Assembly: GCA_910576125.1 (NCBI GenBank)
Contig: CAJTHM010000013.1
Location: 1-64,000, forward strand
Origin: Lachnospiraceae bacterium
Lineage (GTDB): Bacteria > Bacillota > Clostridia > Lachnospirales > Lachnospiraceae
DNA length: 64,000 nucleotides
Reading direction: 5' to 3'
Part shown: positions 17,532-27,372 of the stretch, piece by piece
Numbering within the stretch: the stretch's first letter is position 1
Layout: each line of letters opens with the position of its first letter
Notes under the pieces: model-generated
The model's input: the letters and a program-made list of their open reading frames with translations, nothing else
Database searches by the model: none
Told to the model about the DNA's origin: nothing
Made by a program: the position numbers and the translations under genes

Positions 17532-20048
17532 TTAATCAAAATGATATTTGTAGTTCTCCCAGTCGGCAAGATATACGCTGCCGTCCGCATCCCGGACAAG
17601 CAGCCCCTCTTCCACCATCTCCTGAACCAGCCGCTCTGTCTCCTCGCCGTAGGCAAGGCCATATTGATAATAGGGGAAACCAGCCCTGACAGGCTCTCCC
17701 TTTCCTTTCTGATCCGTGACCAGCTGTGCATAGATATACTGCTTGCGTTGTCTGTCCCATACGGGATAGACGGGAATCTCTGCCCCTGTTTTGTCACAGA
17801 ACGCGAGCACCATCTCTCTCTGGGCCCGGGCCTCTATCTGCCCCCAGATTCCGATGACGCTATTATAGGAAAGCACCGGCTCTGCGATTTCTTTCAGCGC
17901 GGCTCCCAGCTCTTCCCCGGATGCGCCCTGCCTCCAATCCTCCTCCAGCCCGGCCAGCCCAATCCGGAACTGAGCATATTCCCTGATCTGCTCCAGATGA
18001 GGAAGCATCATCCGGAATACTTCATCCAGGGCTATGGGAAACGGAAAGGTGTGGCTGTCTATCCCCTTGTCTATCATCTCCTGCAGGACAGGAATATAAA
18101 TCTCACATCGTTCCAGAATGCTCTCCGCCGGATAGGTATCGCTCTTTAGCAGGTAAGAATCGTCCGGCCACCAGAATTCGTCCCAGGTGCTTCCTGACCT
18201 TGCATCCTGAACCAGCCGCAGTATTTCCGCAAATTCCTCCGCATACTCTTCTCCCACGACAGCAGCGGAGAGCCTGGCGTACAGTTCCTCTCCATCCATG
18301 TCCGGATCAATCAGCATCTGACCTGCACAATAGAGAGAAAACGCATTCAGGACATGATAGCTGTCCATCTCGCTCCAATAGGCGGGCTTACAGATTTCGT
18401 CATATTTTCTGGCCGTCTGATAGGTCTCCCGGATGATATCCATATTGAAATTCATCTGGGCAAGCTGGTCTATCTCCATCTCGCAGATATCCCAGGCCCA
18501 TGTCCCCAGCCTGGTGCCCAGTCCCGCCACGGACTGGCGGAAACCCACGTACTCGTTTTCATCTTCGTAGAACACGCCCTCATAAAGCGTGATATCATTG
18601 CCCAGCTCCCTTACAAATGTCCCTTTGTCAAAAGCATCCACCCAGCAGCTGACGCCGAAGTCGATTTCCGGATTCACCGACAGGAACTTGCCCCGCAGCA
18701 TTTTGGCAAAATAGGCCACATCCTCCGATGTGGAAAGCATGCCCGGATCGTAAAAATGCGCGATTACCCGGTCGCAGCAATCTGCCAGCTCCGCATAGAT
18801 GGAATAATATTTCTCAAAAGTAGCCACTGTATCCGGATTGTCATATGCGAATCCGCTCTCCCCCGGGGCATAGGAAACCGTGTCGTCCACCCAGCTAAAC
18901 CCATCGAAATTTGCCCCCCACACCCACAAGGTGAACTTCATCCCCAGCGAATGGGCCGCATCCGCCATCATGCGGATTTTCTCATGAGTGGCCTCATAGC
19001 CGTCCGTTCCGGCCCAGGCAGAGCACATATCTGTAGCCTGCACCCCTGTGAAGCCACAGTATTTCAACATTTTTACGTATTCATATATTTGTTCTTCCGA
19101 ATAGTCCAGGATATTATTCTTCAGACTAGTGGCTTCATTCATATATACGCCTCTGGTAAAGTTCACATTCCAGAGCGTCACGATTGCCTCCCGCTCCTCT
19201 ATCCACGGATTTGTCACTGCCCTGACCTCATCCGGCACATAAATCGTCCCTGCTGCGCTGCTGATACGGGCATCTGGTTCTCCTGCGTCCATCCATCCCA
19301 GATAGGTGTTCACGAACAGGTACATTTCCTGCCTCAGGGCATCTGCGTCAGCCCCCGCTATGGACACCTCTCCGTTCTCAATCACAGTCTGCCCTGTCCC
19401 TTGGGCCAATGCACTGTCTATGGACAGAACAATTCCTGCTCCCTCACGGTTCTTCGAATCCGCCACCGACAGCAGATCTCCGTCTGTCCGGTAAATGAAC
19501 TCTTGCAGTTCCCCGCACACGGGCACTGCGCTTTTGTCCCCATAAAAAATAGTATATTCCGCAATAGGCGCACTGCCTATGTAGATTCCGTCCTTCATAT
19601 CCTGACCGGCATCCGCATAGGTCTCCCCATCCTCCAGGAGCAGTCTCCCCTGTCCGTCCACCAGGTGAGCGAAAAGGTATCTGCACCCGCGCTTCAGCCC
19701 GGCGTCGGTCCGCGCCAGCAAAAACAGATGGTTTCCGTCCCGGGCAATGGTGAACGCATTGGGCCCCATTCCCTCCACAGTGTATCCGTACCCGTTTGCC
19801 GATCCCTCCTCAGACAGCAGGGAAATCCAGTTCTCCTCCTCATCTGCGGTATTTTTCAATCGGATATCCGCCTCCTGCTTTGCCAGGTCCATCACAAATT
19901 GTGTCAGTTCCAAGGCATCGCTGCCCTCCACGCGATAGATTTTATAGCTTTTCAGCCTGGCCCCCGTTTCGCTGCCGCATCCGCCGCAGCCAAGCGTCAG
20001 CATCCACAGAAAAAGGAGCATGCACAACCGCTTTATCTGTTTTCTCAT
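17532..20048 (-). CDS. large glycosidase-like lipoprotein
   Basis: About 838 residues with a lipoprotein signal (LTLGC, lipidated Cys near residue 20 of the MRKQIKR start). Residues 30-270 have the mixed fold seen N-terminal to GH20/GH67/GH84-type barrels (AGIVLSIDSALAQGTG). The centre (about 290-560) reads like a TIM barrel, with FTLWVWGANFDGFSWVDD, VIAHFYDPGM and LGTWAWDICEMEIDQ. No family-defining catalytic pair is certain. The C-terminus is helical. Its start lies 18 bp past the stop of the SGNH-like gene, so it is probably the last gene of the MBOAT operon and may cut or trim the polymer that those enzymes modify. Confidence 0.75.
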   Translation of the reverse strand: MRKQIKRLCMLLFLWMLTLGCGGCGSETGARLKSYKIYRVEGSDALELTQFVMDLAKQEADIRLKNTADEEENWISLLSEEGSANGYGYTVEGMGPNAFTIARDGNHLFLLARTDAGLKRGCRYLFAHLVDGQGRLLLEDGETYADAGQDMKDGIYIGSAPIAEYTIFYGDKSAVPVCGELQEFIYRTDGDLLSVADSKNREGAGIVLSIDSALAQGTGQTVIENGEVSIAGADADALRQEMYLFVNTYLGWMDAGEPDARISSAAGTIYVPDEVRAVTNPWIEEREAIVTLWNVNFTRGVYMNEATSLKNNILDYSEEQIYEYVKMLKYCGFTGVQATDMCSAWAGTDGYEATHEKIRMMADAAHSLGMKFTLWVWGANFDGFSWVDDTVSYAPGESGFAYDNPDTVATFEKYYSIYAELADCCDRVIAHFYDPGMLSTSEDVAYFAKMLRGKFLSVNPEIDFGVSCWVDAFDKGTFVRELGNDITLYEGVFYEDENEYVGFRQSVAGLGTRLGTWAWDICEMEIDQLAQMNFNMDIIRETYQTARKYDEICKPAYWSEMDSYHVLNAFSLYCAGQMLIDPDMDGEELYARLSAAVVGEEYAEEFAEILRLVQDARSGSTWDEFWWPDDSYLLKSDTYPAESILERCEIYIPVLQEMIDKGIDSHTFPFPIALDEVFRMMLPHLEQIREYAQFRIGLAGLEEDWRQGASGEELGAALKEIAEPVLSYNSVIGIWGQIEARAQREMVLAFCDKTGAEIPVYPVWDRQRKQYIYAQLVTDQKGKGEPVRAGFPYYQYGLAYGEETERLVQEMVEEGLLVRDADGSVYLADWENYKYHFD

Positions 20049-20065
20049 CTTACCTTTCCCTTCAC

Positions 20066-21487
20066 TCATCTGATACATATATAATCTCCTGCCGCCTGGA
20101 ATCCCACTATGTCGGCGACTTCTTCCAGGATATTGTCATAGAGCAGAATGTCGATTCCCGGATTCGCCCGCATGTATTCCTGGCGCTCAATGATGATATG
20201 CATCTGCCCGTCATTTCCATGAATCACGGCATCGCTCCCTCCGATTTCCATGTGGCGGAAACCATCCTCCAGCCCTGTCCCATACTGAAACGCGCCATCC
20301 TCAACCACCCAGGCTCCCTCCATCTGGAAGAAACTTTCATCTATCCCCATGTCAGCCAGGCTTTCCGCCAGATTTTCCCCATCGCCCGCCAGATATTCTC
20401 CCCTCGTGGCCATGATGACAGTATAACCCTCCAGCCCGGATATGCTGTCCAGATAAAGCCCCAGGTCTGTCGTTTCCCGCAGTATTTGATTCTGCTTCTG
20501 ATGTTTCCACATCACCAGGTTCTCATCCCACAGAGTATACTGCGCCCCTCCTCTTTTGTCCTCCAAATCATAATGTCCGTCCAGATATTTCCCGAGATAT
20601 TCCGTGACCTTTTCCGCTCCATAGGAATTCGTATGTCCCGTATCCGAAAAGTCTCTGGCAGTATCCAGCTGCAGCTCCTCCTGGAGATCAATCATGTTCA
20701 GGAATGGCACTCCGTTCTCACGGGCAAGTTTCTCCGCATATTTGTACTGCATCTGCGCCCTTTCGTCCGCCCCGAAAGGCGCCAGGAAAAAGCACAGTTC
20801 CACATCCTCCTCCCGGGCCAGCGCGATGATCTTCAGGAGCCACTCTTCTGTCTCCTGAGGGATCTCCAAAGTTTCCTCTCCCTGGTATACAGATATCCCG
20901 CCGATATCCTCCACATCAGAGAACCCTGTCTCCCAGCCCATGTAAAGTCGCATTTGAGGATCCGGTTCGAAATCCTGTCTCTTCAATTCGGCATACCGTG
21001 TATGAATTATCGGCCATTTCAACAAAATATCCCACTTTTCCTCATCCTCCGCAATGCTTTCCACAGCATCCGCGAAATTCCGGGAAATTCGATACCCCAG
21101 AAGATTTCTATACAGATTCCCCTTTACCTGGTATCCCTCCAGATTGCTGTAATACATCTCCACGCAGACCACCCTGGGCCTCTGGGTCTTCAGCATCTCT
21201 TTCAGACAAAAATACGAACTGGCCATATCCTGGCCCGAGATAGACAGGCTATAGGCGGCCATTCCATACTGCTCCCACAAAATCGCCGTATTGACCGCGC
21301 AATAGCAATGACTGCTCCCCAGGAAAGCCACATCCACCACATCCTCGTCCAATGTGTAGAAAGTATCCATGGCAGACTGGTAATCCCCGCCTGTATCTTT
21401 CCAGGAAAGCACCCTGTAAAGGTACAGATACAGCACTGCCGCCATCACACAAAAAAGTACCGCTTTCGCCGCCTTGCGAAGATTCAT
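20066..21487 (-). CDS. SGNH-like membrane protein, partner of MBOAT acyltransferase
   Basis: A 473-residue protein with an N-terminal signal anchor (VLFCVMAAVLYLYLY). The SGNH-hydrolase-like outside domain shows block I FLGSSHCY (Ser near residue 58) and a block V-like DTGHTNSYGAEKV (Asp/His). In alginate acetylation (AlgX/AlgJ) and teichoic-acid D-alanylation (DltD), SGNH-like proteins act outside the cell with an MBOAT protein that moves the acyl group across the membrane. The MBOAT gene lies 21 bp upstream, which supports the same pairing here. The polymer that is acylated is not known. Confidence 0.82.
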   Translation of the reverse strand: MNLRKAAKAVLFCVMAAVLYLYLYRVLSWKDTGGDYQSAMDTFYTLDEDVVDVAFLGSSHCYCAVNTAILWEQYGMAAYSLSISGQDMASSYFCLKEMLKTQRPRVVCVEMYYSNLEGYQVKGNLYRNLLGYRISRNFADAVESIAEDEEKWDILLKWPIIHTRYAELKRQDFEPDPQMRLYMGWETGFSDVEDIGGISVYQGEETLEIPQETEEWLLKIIALAREEDVELCFFLAPFGADERAQMQYKYAEKLARENGVPFLNMIDLQEELQLDTARDFSDTGHTNSYGAEKVTEYLGKYLDGHYDLEDKRGGAQYTLWDENLVMWKHQKQNQILRETTDLGLYLDSISGLEGYTVIMATRGEYLAGDGENLAESLADMGIDESFFQMEGAWVVEDGAFQYGTGLEDGFRHMEIGGSDAVIHGNDGQMHIIIERQEYMRANPGIDILLYDNILEEVADIVGFQAAGDYICIR

Positions 21488-21508
21488 CCTGACACCAACC
21501 CATCCTTT

Positions 21509-22993
21509 TTAAAACTGAAAATAAATGAACTGCGAGGACTCAAACCGTATCCCATAAATTCCAAATACCAGAATCGATGCCATCATAGCAAGCAGGACAC
21601 CCCACCGGAACCAGATGCACTGCTCCGCCAGGAATTCGGAGAATGTCTGTTTTTTCAGATAACGGATCAAATCCACCAGAAGAAGGAGAATCAATCCTGC
21701 CAGCAATATATTCATCTCGGCACGGTCCAGTCCCAGCGTGTAAATCTCTCCATTGAAGAATGACCATGGATCCCATCTGGTAAAAATCCGCAGACAATAT
21801 TCCATTGCGGCGCGAAGCCCCTGCGCCCGGAAGAAAATCCACGCCACATCTACCAGGGCGAAAGTGATTACCGTCTGTGCCATTTTATAGCTGAAGCTTT
21901 CCGTCTTCGTATGGAAAAAGTCATTCACCCTCTGTCGGATTCCTTTTGTCAGATCGCCGATTATCTGATACATGCCATGCAGAATCCCCCAGGCCAAAAA
22001 GGTCCACCCCCCGCCGTGCCACAGGCCGCTGACCGCAAAGGTAATCAAGAGGTTCCGGTATCTTTTCACCTTGGAACAGCGGCTGCCTCCCAGAGGTATA
22101 TACACATAATCCCTGAACCATGTGCTCAGAGAGATATGCCATCTGTGCCAGAATTCCGATATGGATCTGGCAAAATACGGCGTATCGAAATTCTCCATCA
22201 GCTCAAAGCCCATGACCCTGGCAGCCCCAATCGCTATAGAAGAATAGCTGGCAAAATCACAGTAAATCTGTAGGGCAAAGCCCGTCGCCGCCGCAATCAG
22301 CGCCACCGCTCCGTACATATAATAGCCGTCAAAGACCGTGTTCACCAGAATCGCCACCCTGTCCGCAATGACCATCTTCTGGAAGAGCCCCCAGACCATC
22401 AGCATGAGCCCGTTTGTGATATTCTCGTAATTCCATAACTCCAGTTTCTCTATCCGGCGCATCTGCCGCAGCAGATTACCGGATCGCTCAATGGGTCCTG
22501 CCACCAGTTGCGGGAAAAAAGATACAAAAAGGGCGTATCTGAAAAAGTTTTTCTCAGGTTCTATCTCTCCTCTGTATACATCCAGGGTATAGCTCAGGGC
22601 CTGAAATGTATAAAATGAGATTCCCACCGGCAGCAGCACGTCAAAGGGCTTGTCCAGCAGCTCCCAGCCTATTCTGCCCAAAATCCTGTTGCTGGTATCC
22701 AGAAAGAAATCAAAATATTTAAAGAAAAACAGAAGTCCCAATTGAAAGACAATACAGACACTCAGCGCCGCTCTCCCGGCGGCTTTCTTTTGACAGGAGT
22801 GTACAAATCCTGCCGTCAGCCACGTTATAAGAGTGGACGATAATATCAGGATGACATATTTCGCATTCCAGCACATATAGAAATAATAGCTGGCCAGCAA
22901 AAGCCAAAGATATCTTACCTTCCTTGGCACAATAAAATAAAGCAACACCACGATCGGGAAAAAAATCAAAAAATGAATGGAATTGAATAACAC
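21509..22993 (-). CDS. MBOAT-family O-acyltransferase
   Basis: A 494-residue polytopic membrane protein with about 11 hydrophobic segments. The MBOAT core shows SISEFWHRWHISLSTWFRDYVYIPLGG and the catalytic His in SGLWHGGGWTFLAWG. This is the DltB/AlgI-like group that exports acyl groups to extracellular polymers. A GTG at 22993 is taken as start because GGGGGACAGGA directly precedes it and the protein then begins LFNSIHFLIFF, the usual MBOAT start. The SGNH-like gene follows 21 bp later. Confidence 0.93.
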   Translation of the reverse strand: MLFNSIHFLIFFPIVVLLYFIVPRKVRYLWLLLASYYFYMCWNAKYVILILSSTLITWLTAGFVHSCQKKAAGRAALSVCIVFQLGLLFFFKYFDFFLDTSNRILGRIGWELLDKPFDVLLPVGISFYTFQALSYTLDVYRGEIEPEKNFFRYALFVSFFPQLVAGPIERSGNLLRQMRRIEKLELWNYENITNGLMLMVWGLFQKMVIADRVAILVNTVFDGYYMYGAVALIAAATGFALQIYCDFASYSSIAIGAARVMGFELMENFDTPYFARSISEFWHRWHISLSTWFRDYVYIPLGGSRCSKVKRYRNLLITFAVSGLWHGGGWTFLAWGILHGMYQIIGDLTKGIRQRVNDFFHTKTESFSYKMAQTVITFALVDVAWIFFRAQGLRAAMEYCLRIFTRWDPWSFFNGEIYTLGLDRAEMNILLAGLILLLLVDLIRYLKKQTFSEFLAEQCIWFRWGVLLAMMASILVFGIYGIRFESSQFIYFQF

Positions 22994-23120
22994 TCCTGTC
23001 CCCCACTTATCTCCACAGCGTTCCGCCTCGGAGCCTGTCCTCTCCGCCACTTATCATTATCCTTTCAAGCGGCAGCTTTGTCAAGGTAAAATTGGAACCT
23101 TATTCTCCTTGCTGTACATG

Positions 23121-23429
23121 CTATCTTTTTTTCAGCATTTTCTTCTCGCCCTTGCTGTAAATCTTCATGACGATACGGGCCTCCACAATCAGGAAAAGTG
23201 TGAACACAATGCTGAGCAGGCCGCCTAAGGCGTAGGCGCAGAGCATCGTAAGCTCCGCCACCACGCCAAAGCCTATCACCAGAATGGCGCAGAATTTATT
23301 ATATTTCTTCACATCTTCCACCTGAATCGGGAATCTGTTGAATACTTTGTTCCTCTCCTCGCTGCTTAAAATCTTCGCTCCCGCGTACATACATGTACAG
23401 CCTATGAACACAAATACAAAATAGCTCAT
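23121..23429 (-). CDS. DUF3784-like small membrane protein
   Basis: A 102-residue protein with three hydrophobic segments (VFVFIGCTCMYAGAKIL, FCAILVIGFGVVAEL, LSIVFTLFLIVEARIV) and a basic C-terminal tail. Size and pattern resemble DUF3784 proteins of Firmicutes, which have no known function. It starts 10 bp after the LCP gene, so it shares that transcript. Confidence 0.75.
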   Translation of the reverse strand: MSYFVFVFIGCTCMYAGAKILSSEERNKVFNRFPIQVEDVKKYNKFCAILVIGFGVVAELTMLCAYALGGLLSIVFTLFLIVEARIVMKIYSKGEKKMLKKR

Positions 23430-23438
23430 ACCTTTCTC

Positions 23439-25226
23439 CTATTCTCCGTATATTTTTTCTTTCAGATACCTGATATTGGCATCGAAATCCACTTCCAGCA
23501 CTGCCATTTCCCGAATCGTCACATCCCGGTAGGTGCCCGGCTGGGGAATATTGTCAGACACAATGTCATAGGTGAGCAGTTTCCCTGCCGTCAGGCTTAA
23601 ACTAAAGCATTCCGCCTGGGTCAGATTCGTAGTCAGGTTCGGCATCAGGCCGTCCATCAGCCCTCCGGCATTAGTGAGCATGGCCAGGGGCAGCTTTCCT
23701 ATCACCGCGGTAAGGACTTTCCGCTGGCGCTCCGTCCTGCCGAAGTCCGTGCCCAGATAGCGGTTCCTGCTGTAGGCAAGGGCCTGCGGGCCGTTCAGAT
23801 GTACCACGGCCGGCCCATTGTCGGCCACGGATAGATCCATATTGTCCGTCCCCTGCTCCCTGCCGGTGAGCATGTTGTACTCCACCAGATAGCCGTTCAC
23901 ATAGTCTATCTCGTCCCGGGTCAGTTCCAGTTCAATACCGCCCACCGCGTCCACCAGACCGGCAAAAGCCTCGAAATTCACCAGCATATAGCGGTTCACA
24001 GGAATGCCGAAGTTCTGCTCGATAGTCGCCATCAGCAGCTCCGGGCCGCCGAAAGCGTATGCGGCGTTCAGGCGGTTGCCGTCATGTCCGGGAATTTCCA
24101 CATAGATATCACGCAGCAAAGAAGTCATATAGATGGTCTTGGTCCTGCTGCTGATCGATATGAGAATCATCGCGTCGGAGCGGCCGTCCTCCCCGTTCTC
24201 CCGGGAATCATTGCCGATGAGCAGGATGTTCACCACACCGTCTTCTTTCATGGGCCCTGTCGCCTCCGCGCTGAGCTCCTTGTAATTCATCTTGGAATAT
24301 ACCACTCCTACCAGCTGGTACAGGCCAAACCCCAGCAGGGCGACTATGACCGCCACGGCAATCAGGAATCTCCTGAGCCTGGACTTTCTTTTACGGCGTT
24401 TCTTCTGCGCCTTGCTTGCTTTCTTCGACATCCGGGAATCCTCCTCCTCTGGTTCCAGCTCTTTCTCTTTGGAATTCCCTTTCTTCCGAGAATATCTCTT
24501 CCCCCGGGACGCCTCCTCCTCTTCATAGTCCCTGCCCCTCTTTCGGGGCGGCGCGGCATCTACGGTCTGCCGTCTTCTACGGCGCGGTTCTTCGTCTTCA
24601 TACGTCTCATATTCCGCTCTTTTCCTGCGGGGAGGCTCGTCCTCATATGTGTCATATCCCGGCTTTCCTCTCCAGGGTTCCTCTTCGTATCCGCCGTATT
24701 CCCCTCTTCTCCTCCGGGGCTCCTCTTCGTATCCGCCGTATTCCCCTCTTCTCCTCCGGGGCTCCTCTTCATATCTGCCGTATTCTGCCCTCCTCCGGGG
24801 AATTTCCTCTTCCTCGTCCCGCCAGTCCCCCGGATACGGCTCTTCATCCCCATATCCTCCGTATTCCGCTCTCCTCCTGCGGGCCGGCCTGGCTTCCTCC
24901 TCCCAGTTATCCCAATCTTCCAAATCGGGCTCTTCGTCATACGCTTCGTCCTCCGGCGGCATCCCGCCCCGAAACGGCTCTTCGTCTTCATCCTGCCAGT
25001 CCCCTGGATACGGCTCTGCAGCCTCCCACTGTCTGCGGGACTGCCCCCTGCCCCGGGGCTGTCCTATGATGCGAATCTCTTCCGAGTCCTCCACGGCTTC
25101 CTCTCTCCGGCCGCCTCTCCGGTTCCCCGAAACCCGGGCGCCGTCCATCTCTTTCTCCAGAAACGCCTCCAGTCCCCGCTGAATCTGCTCCATCTCATTT
25201 CTGTCACTTCTATCATTACTGTCCAT
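23439..25226 (-). CDS. LytR-CpsA-Psr family protein with long charged N-terminal repeat region
   Basis: A 595-residue protein. The first 280 residues are cytoplasmic and of low complexity: runs of Glu, Arg, Tyr and Pro with a 14-residue unit (EEPRRRRGEYGGYE) repeated. One TM segment follows (about 282-305, FLIAVAVIVALLGFGLY). The outside LCP domain (about 330-595) has NILLIGNDSRENGEDGRSDAM, LLRDIYVEIPG, NRLNAAYAFGG and the YSRNRYLGTDFGRTERQRKV motif with the conserved Arg residues. LCP enzymes attach teichoic acids or capsule to peptidoglycan. The tail is far longer than normal. The ATG at 25226 has AGAGGTG upstream; a GTG at 25238 is less likely. Confidence 0.92.
   Translation of the reverse strand: MDSNDRSDRNEMEQIQRGLEAFLEKEMDGARVSGNRRGGRREEAVEDSEEIRIIGQPRGRGQSRRQWEAAEPYPGDWQDEDEEPFRGGMPPEDEAYDEEPDLEDWDNWEEEARPARRRRAEYGGYGDEEPYPGDWRDEEEEIPRRRAEYGRYEEEPRRRRGEYGGYEEEPRRRRGEYGGYEEEPWRGKPGYDTYEDEPPRRKRAEYETYEDEEPRRRRRQTVDAAPPRKRGRDYEEEEASRGKRYSRKKGNSKEKELEPEEEDSRMSKKASKAQKKRRKRKSRLRRFLIAVAVIVALLGFGLYQLVGVVYSKMNYKELSAEATGPMKEDGVVNILLIGNDSRENGEDGRSDAMILISISSRTKTIYMTSLLRDIYVEIPGHDGNRLNAAYAFGGPELLMATIEQNFGIPVNRYMLVNFEAFAGLVDAVGGIELELTRDEIDYVNGYLVEYNMLTGREQGTDNMDLSVADNGPAVVHLNGPQALAYSRNRYLGTDFGRTERQRKVLTAVIGKLPLAMLTNAGGLMDGLMPNLTTNLTQAECFSLSLTAGKLLTYDIVSDNIPQPGTYRDVTIREMAVLEVDFDANIRYLKEKIYGE
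24688..24773. repeat. tandem 42-bp repeat inside the LCP gene
   Basis: Two nearly identical 42-bp units (24690-24731 and 24732-24773) encode the 14-residue EEPRRRRGEYGGYE unit; diverged copies lie on both sides. The unit is a multiple of three, so copy number could vary without a frameshift. Confidence 0.85.
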
Positions 25227-25317
25227 TGACTGTTTCACCTCTTACACTGACTTATGATGCACTATACCACATCCGGGCGCTTTCGTCACGAAAAGAAACC
25301 TTAAAATTTTTTAAATA

Positions 25318-25346
25318 TTGCCTTTTCCCTTTTCAGATATTATAAT
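25318..25346 (+). promoter_or_regulatory. promoter of the 5'-nucleotidase gene
   Basis: TTGCCT at 25318-25323, a 17-bp spacer and perfect TATAAT at 25341-25346, 56 bp before the ATG. Confidence 0.8.
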
Positions 25347-25401
25347 GTAAAAACACGTAATTGCCAATGCTATTCTCATAAAAAGAGGAGTAAATTTGAC
25401 T

Positions 25402-27372
25402 ATGAAGAAACATTTCAAACGATTTGCGGCGCTCTGTCTGGCGGCCATGCTCTCATTTCCCCTGTTTCACCTCACCGCTTCTGCCGCGCAGGCAGATGGG
25501 CAGCAGGTGGACATCCTGTTCCTCCATGACACCCATTCCCATCTGGACAGCTTTCCCACAGTGGAAAACGGAGCGAATGTGACCCTGGGCGGCTTTGCCC
25601 GCATCAAGACGCTGATCGACCAGGCGAAAGAGGAAAACCCGGATGCCCTGGTCCTGGACGCGGGGGACTTCTCCATGGGGACATTAGTGCAGACTATCTT
25701 CCACACGGACGCTTCGGAGCTTCGGATGCTGGGCGCTTTGGAATGCGAGGTCACCACTTTGGGAAATCATGAATTCGACTACCGCTCTTCGGGGCTGGCC
25801 GGGGCCCTGGAGGCAGCCGTGCAGAGCGGAGAGCCCGTGCCCGCTCTGGCGCTGTGCAACGTGGACTGGGAGACCATGAAAGCGGAGGGCCTCACTGCGG
25901 ACCAGCAGCTCTTAGAGGATGCTTTCGCCGCCTACGGCGTGAGAGATTATATCATGCTGGATAAAGGCGGCGTGAAAATTGCCGTGCTGGGCGTCTTCGG
26001 GGAGGATTCCCTGGCCTGCGCCCCTACCTGTGTCCTGAAGTTCAAGGATGCCTCCGAGGCTGCGGCCGCCACGGTAAAAGTGATTCAGGAAAAGGAAGAT
26101 GCCGACATGATCGTCTGCGTCTCCCACAGCGGCACCAGCGAGAACCCGGACAAGTCCGAGGACGAAATCCTGGCAAAGGCAGTGCCCCAGCTTGACCTAA
26201 TCATCAGCGGCCACACCCACACCTCCCTCTATGAGCCCATCCAGCATGGAAACACCTATATCGTGTCCTGCGGCTCCTACGGCAGGAGTCTGGGCAGCCT
26301 GTCCATGACCAGGCAGTCTGACGGACGCTGGCACATGGATTCCTATGACCTGCTGCCCATCACGCCGGATATCGAACCGGATGACACCGCCCAGGCCAAA
26401 ATCGACAGCCTGATGGAAAAAGTGGATTCCGCCTACCTGACTCAGTTCGGCTACACCAGGAATCAGGTGCTGGCCCAGAACGCAGTGGAATTCGCCACCT
26501 CCGATGACCTGTATGAAATCCACACGGAGCACAATCTGGGCAATCTTCTGTCCGACTCTTTCACTTACGCGGCGGAACATGCGGACAACCCTGACACCCA
26601 TCCGGTAGATGTGGCCATCGTGCCCTCCGGCTGCGTGCGCGACACCTTTGCCACGGGGGACATCACCGTGACGGATGTGTTCAACGCCTATTCCCTGGGG
26701 ATAGGCCCGGACGGTATCCCGGGATACCCGCTGATCAGCATGTATCTGACCGGCGCGGAGTTAAAGACCGGCGCGGAAATCGACGCCTCCATGTCAGATA
26801 TCATGAAATCCGCCAGACTGTATATCAGCGGACTGCACTTTACCTACAATCCCCACAGGATTATCCTGAACAAGGTCACTGACTGCTATATGACCGATGA
26901 AAAGGGCAGCCGCACGGAGATTGAGGACGACAAGCTCTACCGCGTGGTATGCGATCTCTACAGCGGGCAGATGCTGGGGGCCGTCACGGATGTGTCCTAC
27001 GGCATCCTGTCTGTCCAGCCCAAATTCGCGGACGGCACCCCTATCGAGAATATCGAGGATGCCATCATCACTGACGGAGGGCGGGAGGTAAAGGCCTGGG
27101 CCGCTATTGCAGGCTTCTTGGATTCTCTGGAGGATACGGATGGGGACGGCATTTCAAACGTGCCGGAATATTATGCCTCCCCCCAGGGCCGCAAGGTAGT
27201 GGAGGACAGCAGGGCCATCGGAGATTTGCTGAAAAGCCCTAACAAATTCGCGTTCATCATCCTGGGTGTCATTCTGCTGCTCTTGGCACTGATCGTCCTT
27301 TTGCTCTGGCTGCTCATAAAGCTGGCGCGCAGGCTGATGCGCAGAAGCGCCCGCAGAAAAGGAAATGGATAA
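25402..27372 (+). CDS. membrane-anchored 5'-nucleotidase / 2',3'-cyclic phosphodiesterase family
   Basis: A 656-residue exported metallophosphatase. A Sec signal peptide ends near residue 30 (LTASAAQA). The calcineurin-like domain has DTHSH (43-47), LDAGDFSMG (about 86-93), GNHEFD (121-126), CVSHSG and SGHTHTS. The 5'-nucleotidase C-terminal domain follows, with EHNLGNLLSDSF. An EF-hand-like DTDGDGISNVPEY precedes a C-terminal TM anchor and a basic tail. It should release phosphate and nucleosides from nucleotides outside the cell. The AGAGGAG site is 11 bp from ATG 25402 and 5 bp from an in-frame TTG at 25396, so the start is uncertain by two codons. Confidence 0.92.
   Translation: MKKHFKRFAALCLAAMLSFPLFHLTASAAQADGQQVDILFLHDTHSHLDSFPTVENGANVTLGGFARIKTLIDQAKEENPDALVLDAGDFSMGTLVQTIFHTDASELRMLGALECEVTTLGNHEFDYRSSGLAGALEAAVQSGEPVPALALCNVDWETMKAEGLTADQQLLEDAFAAYGVRDYIMLDKGGVKIAVLGVFGEDSLACAPTCVLKFKDASEAAAATVKVIQEKEDADMIVCVSHSGTSENPDKSEDEILAKAVPQLDLIISGHTHTSLYEPIQHGNTYIVSCGSYGRSLGSLSMTRQSDGRWHMDSYDLLPITPDIEPDDTAQAKIDSLMEKVDSAYLTQFGYTRNQVLAQNAVEFATSDDLYEIHTEHNLGNLLSDSFTYAAEHADNPDTHPVDVAIVPSGCVRDTFATGDITVTDVFNAYSLGIGPDGIPGYPLISMYLTGAELKTGAEIDASMSDIMKSARLYISGLHFTYNPHRIILNKVTDCYMTDEKGSRTEIEDDKLYRVVCDLYSGQMLGAVTDVSYGILSVQPKFADGTPIENIEDAIITDGGREVKAWAAIAGFLDSLEDTDGDGISNVPEYYASPQGRKVVEDSRAIGDLLKSPNKFAFIILGVILLLLALIVLLLWLLIKLARRLMRRSARRKGNG

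Noticed and set aside
17343..21763. Very long plus-strand frames (up to 655 codons) opposite the lipoprotein and SGNH-like genes
   Set aside because: They are antisense to well-supported genes, have no ribosome binding sites and read as low-complexity Pro/His/Leu/Arg translations, a side effect of GC-rich third codon positions.
24640..24800. Possible CRISPR-like repeats
   Set aside because: The repeats are contiguous 42-bp coding repeats with no spacers, inside the LCP gene.
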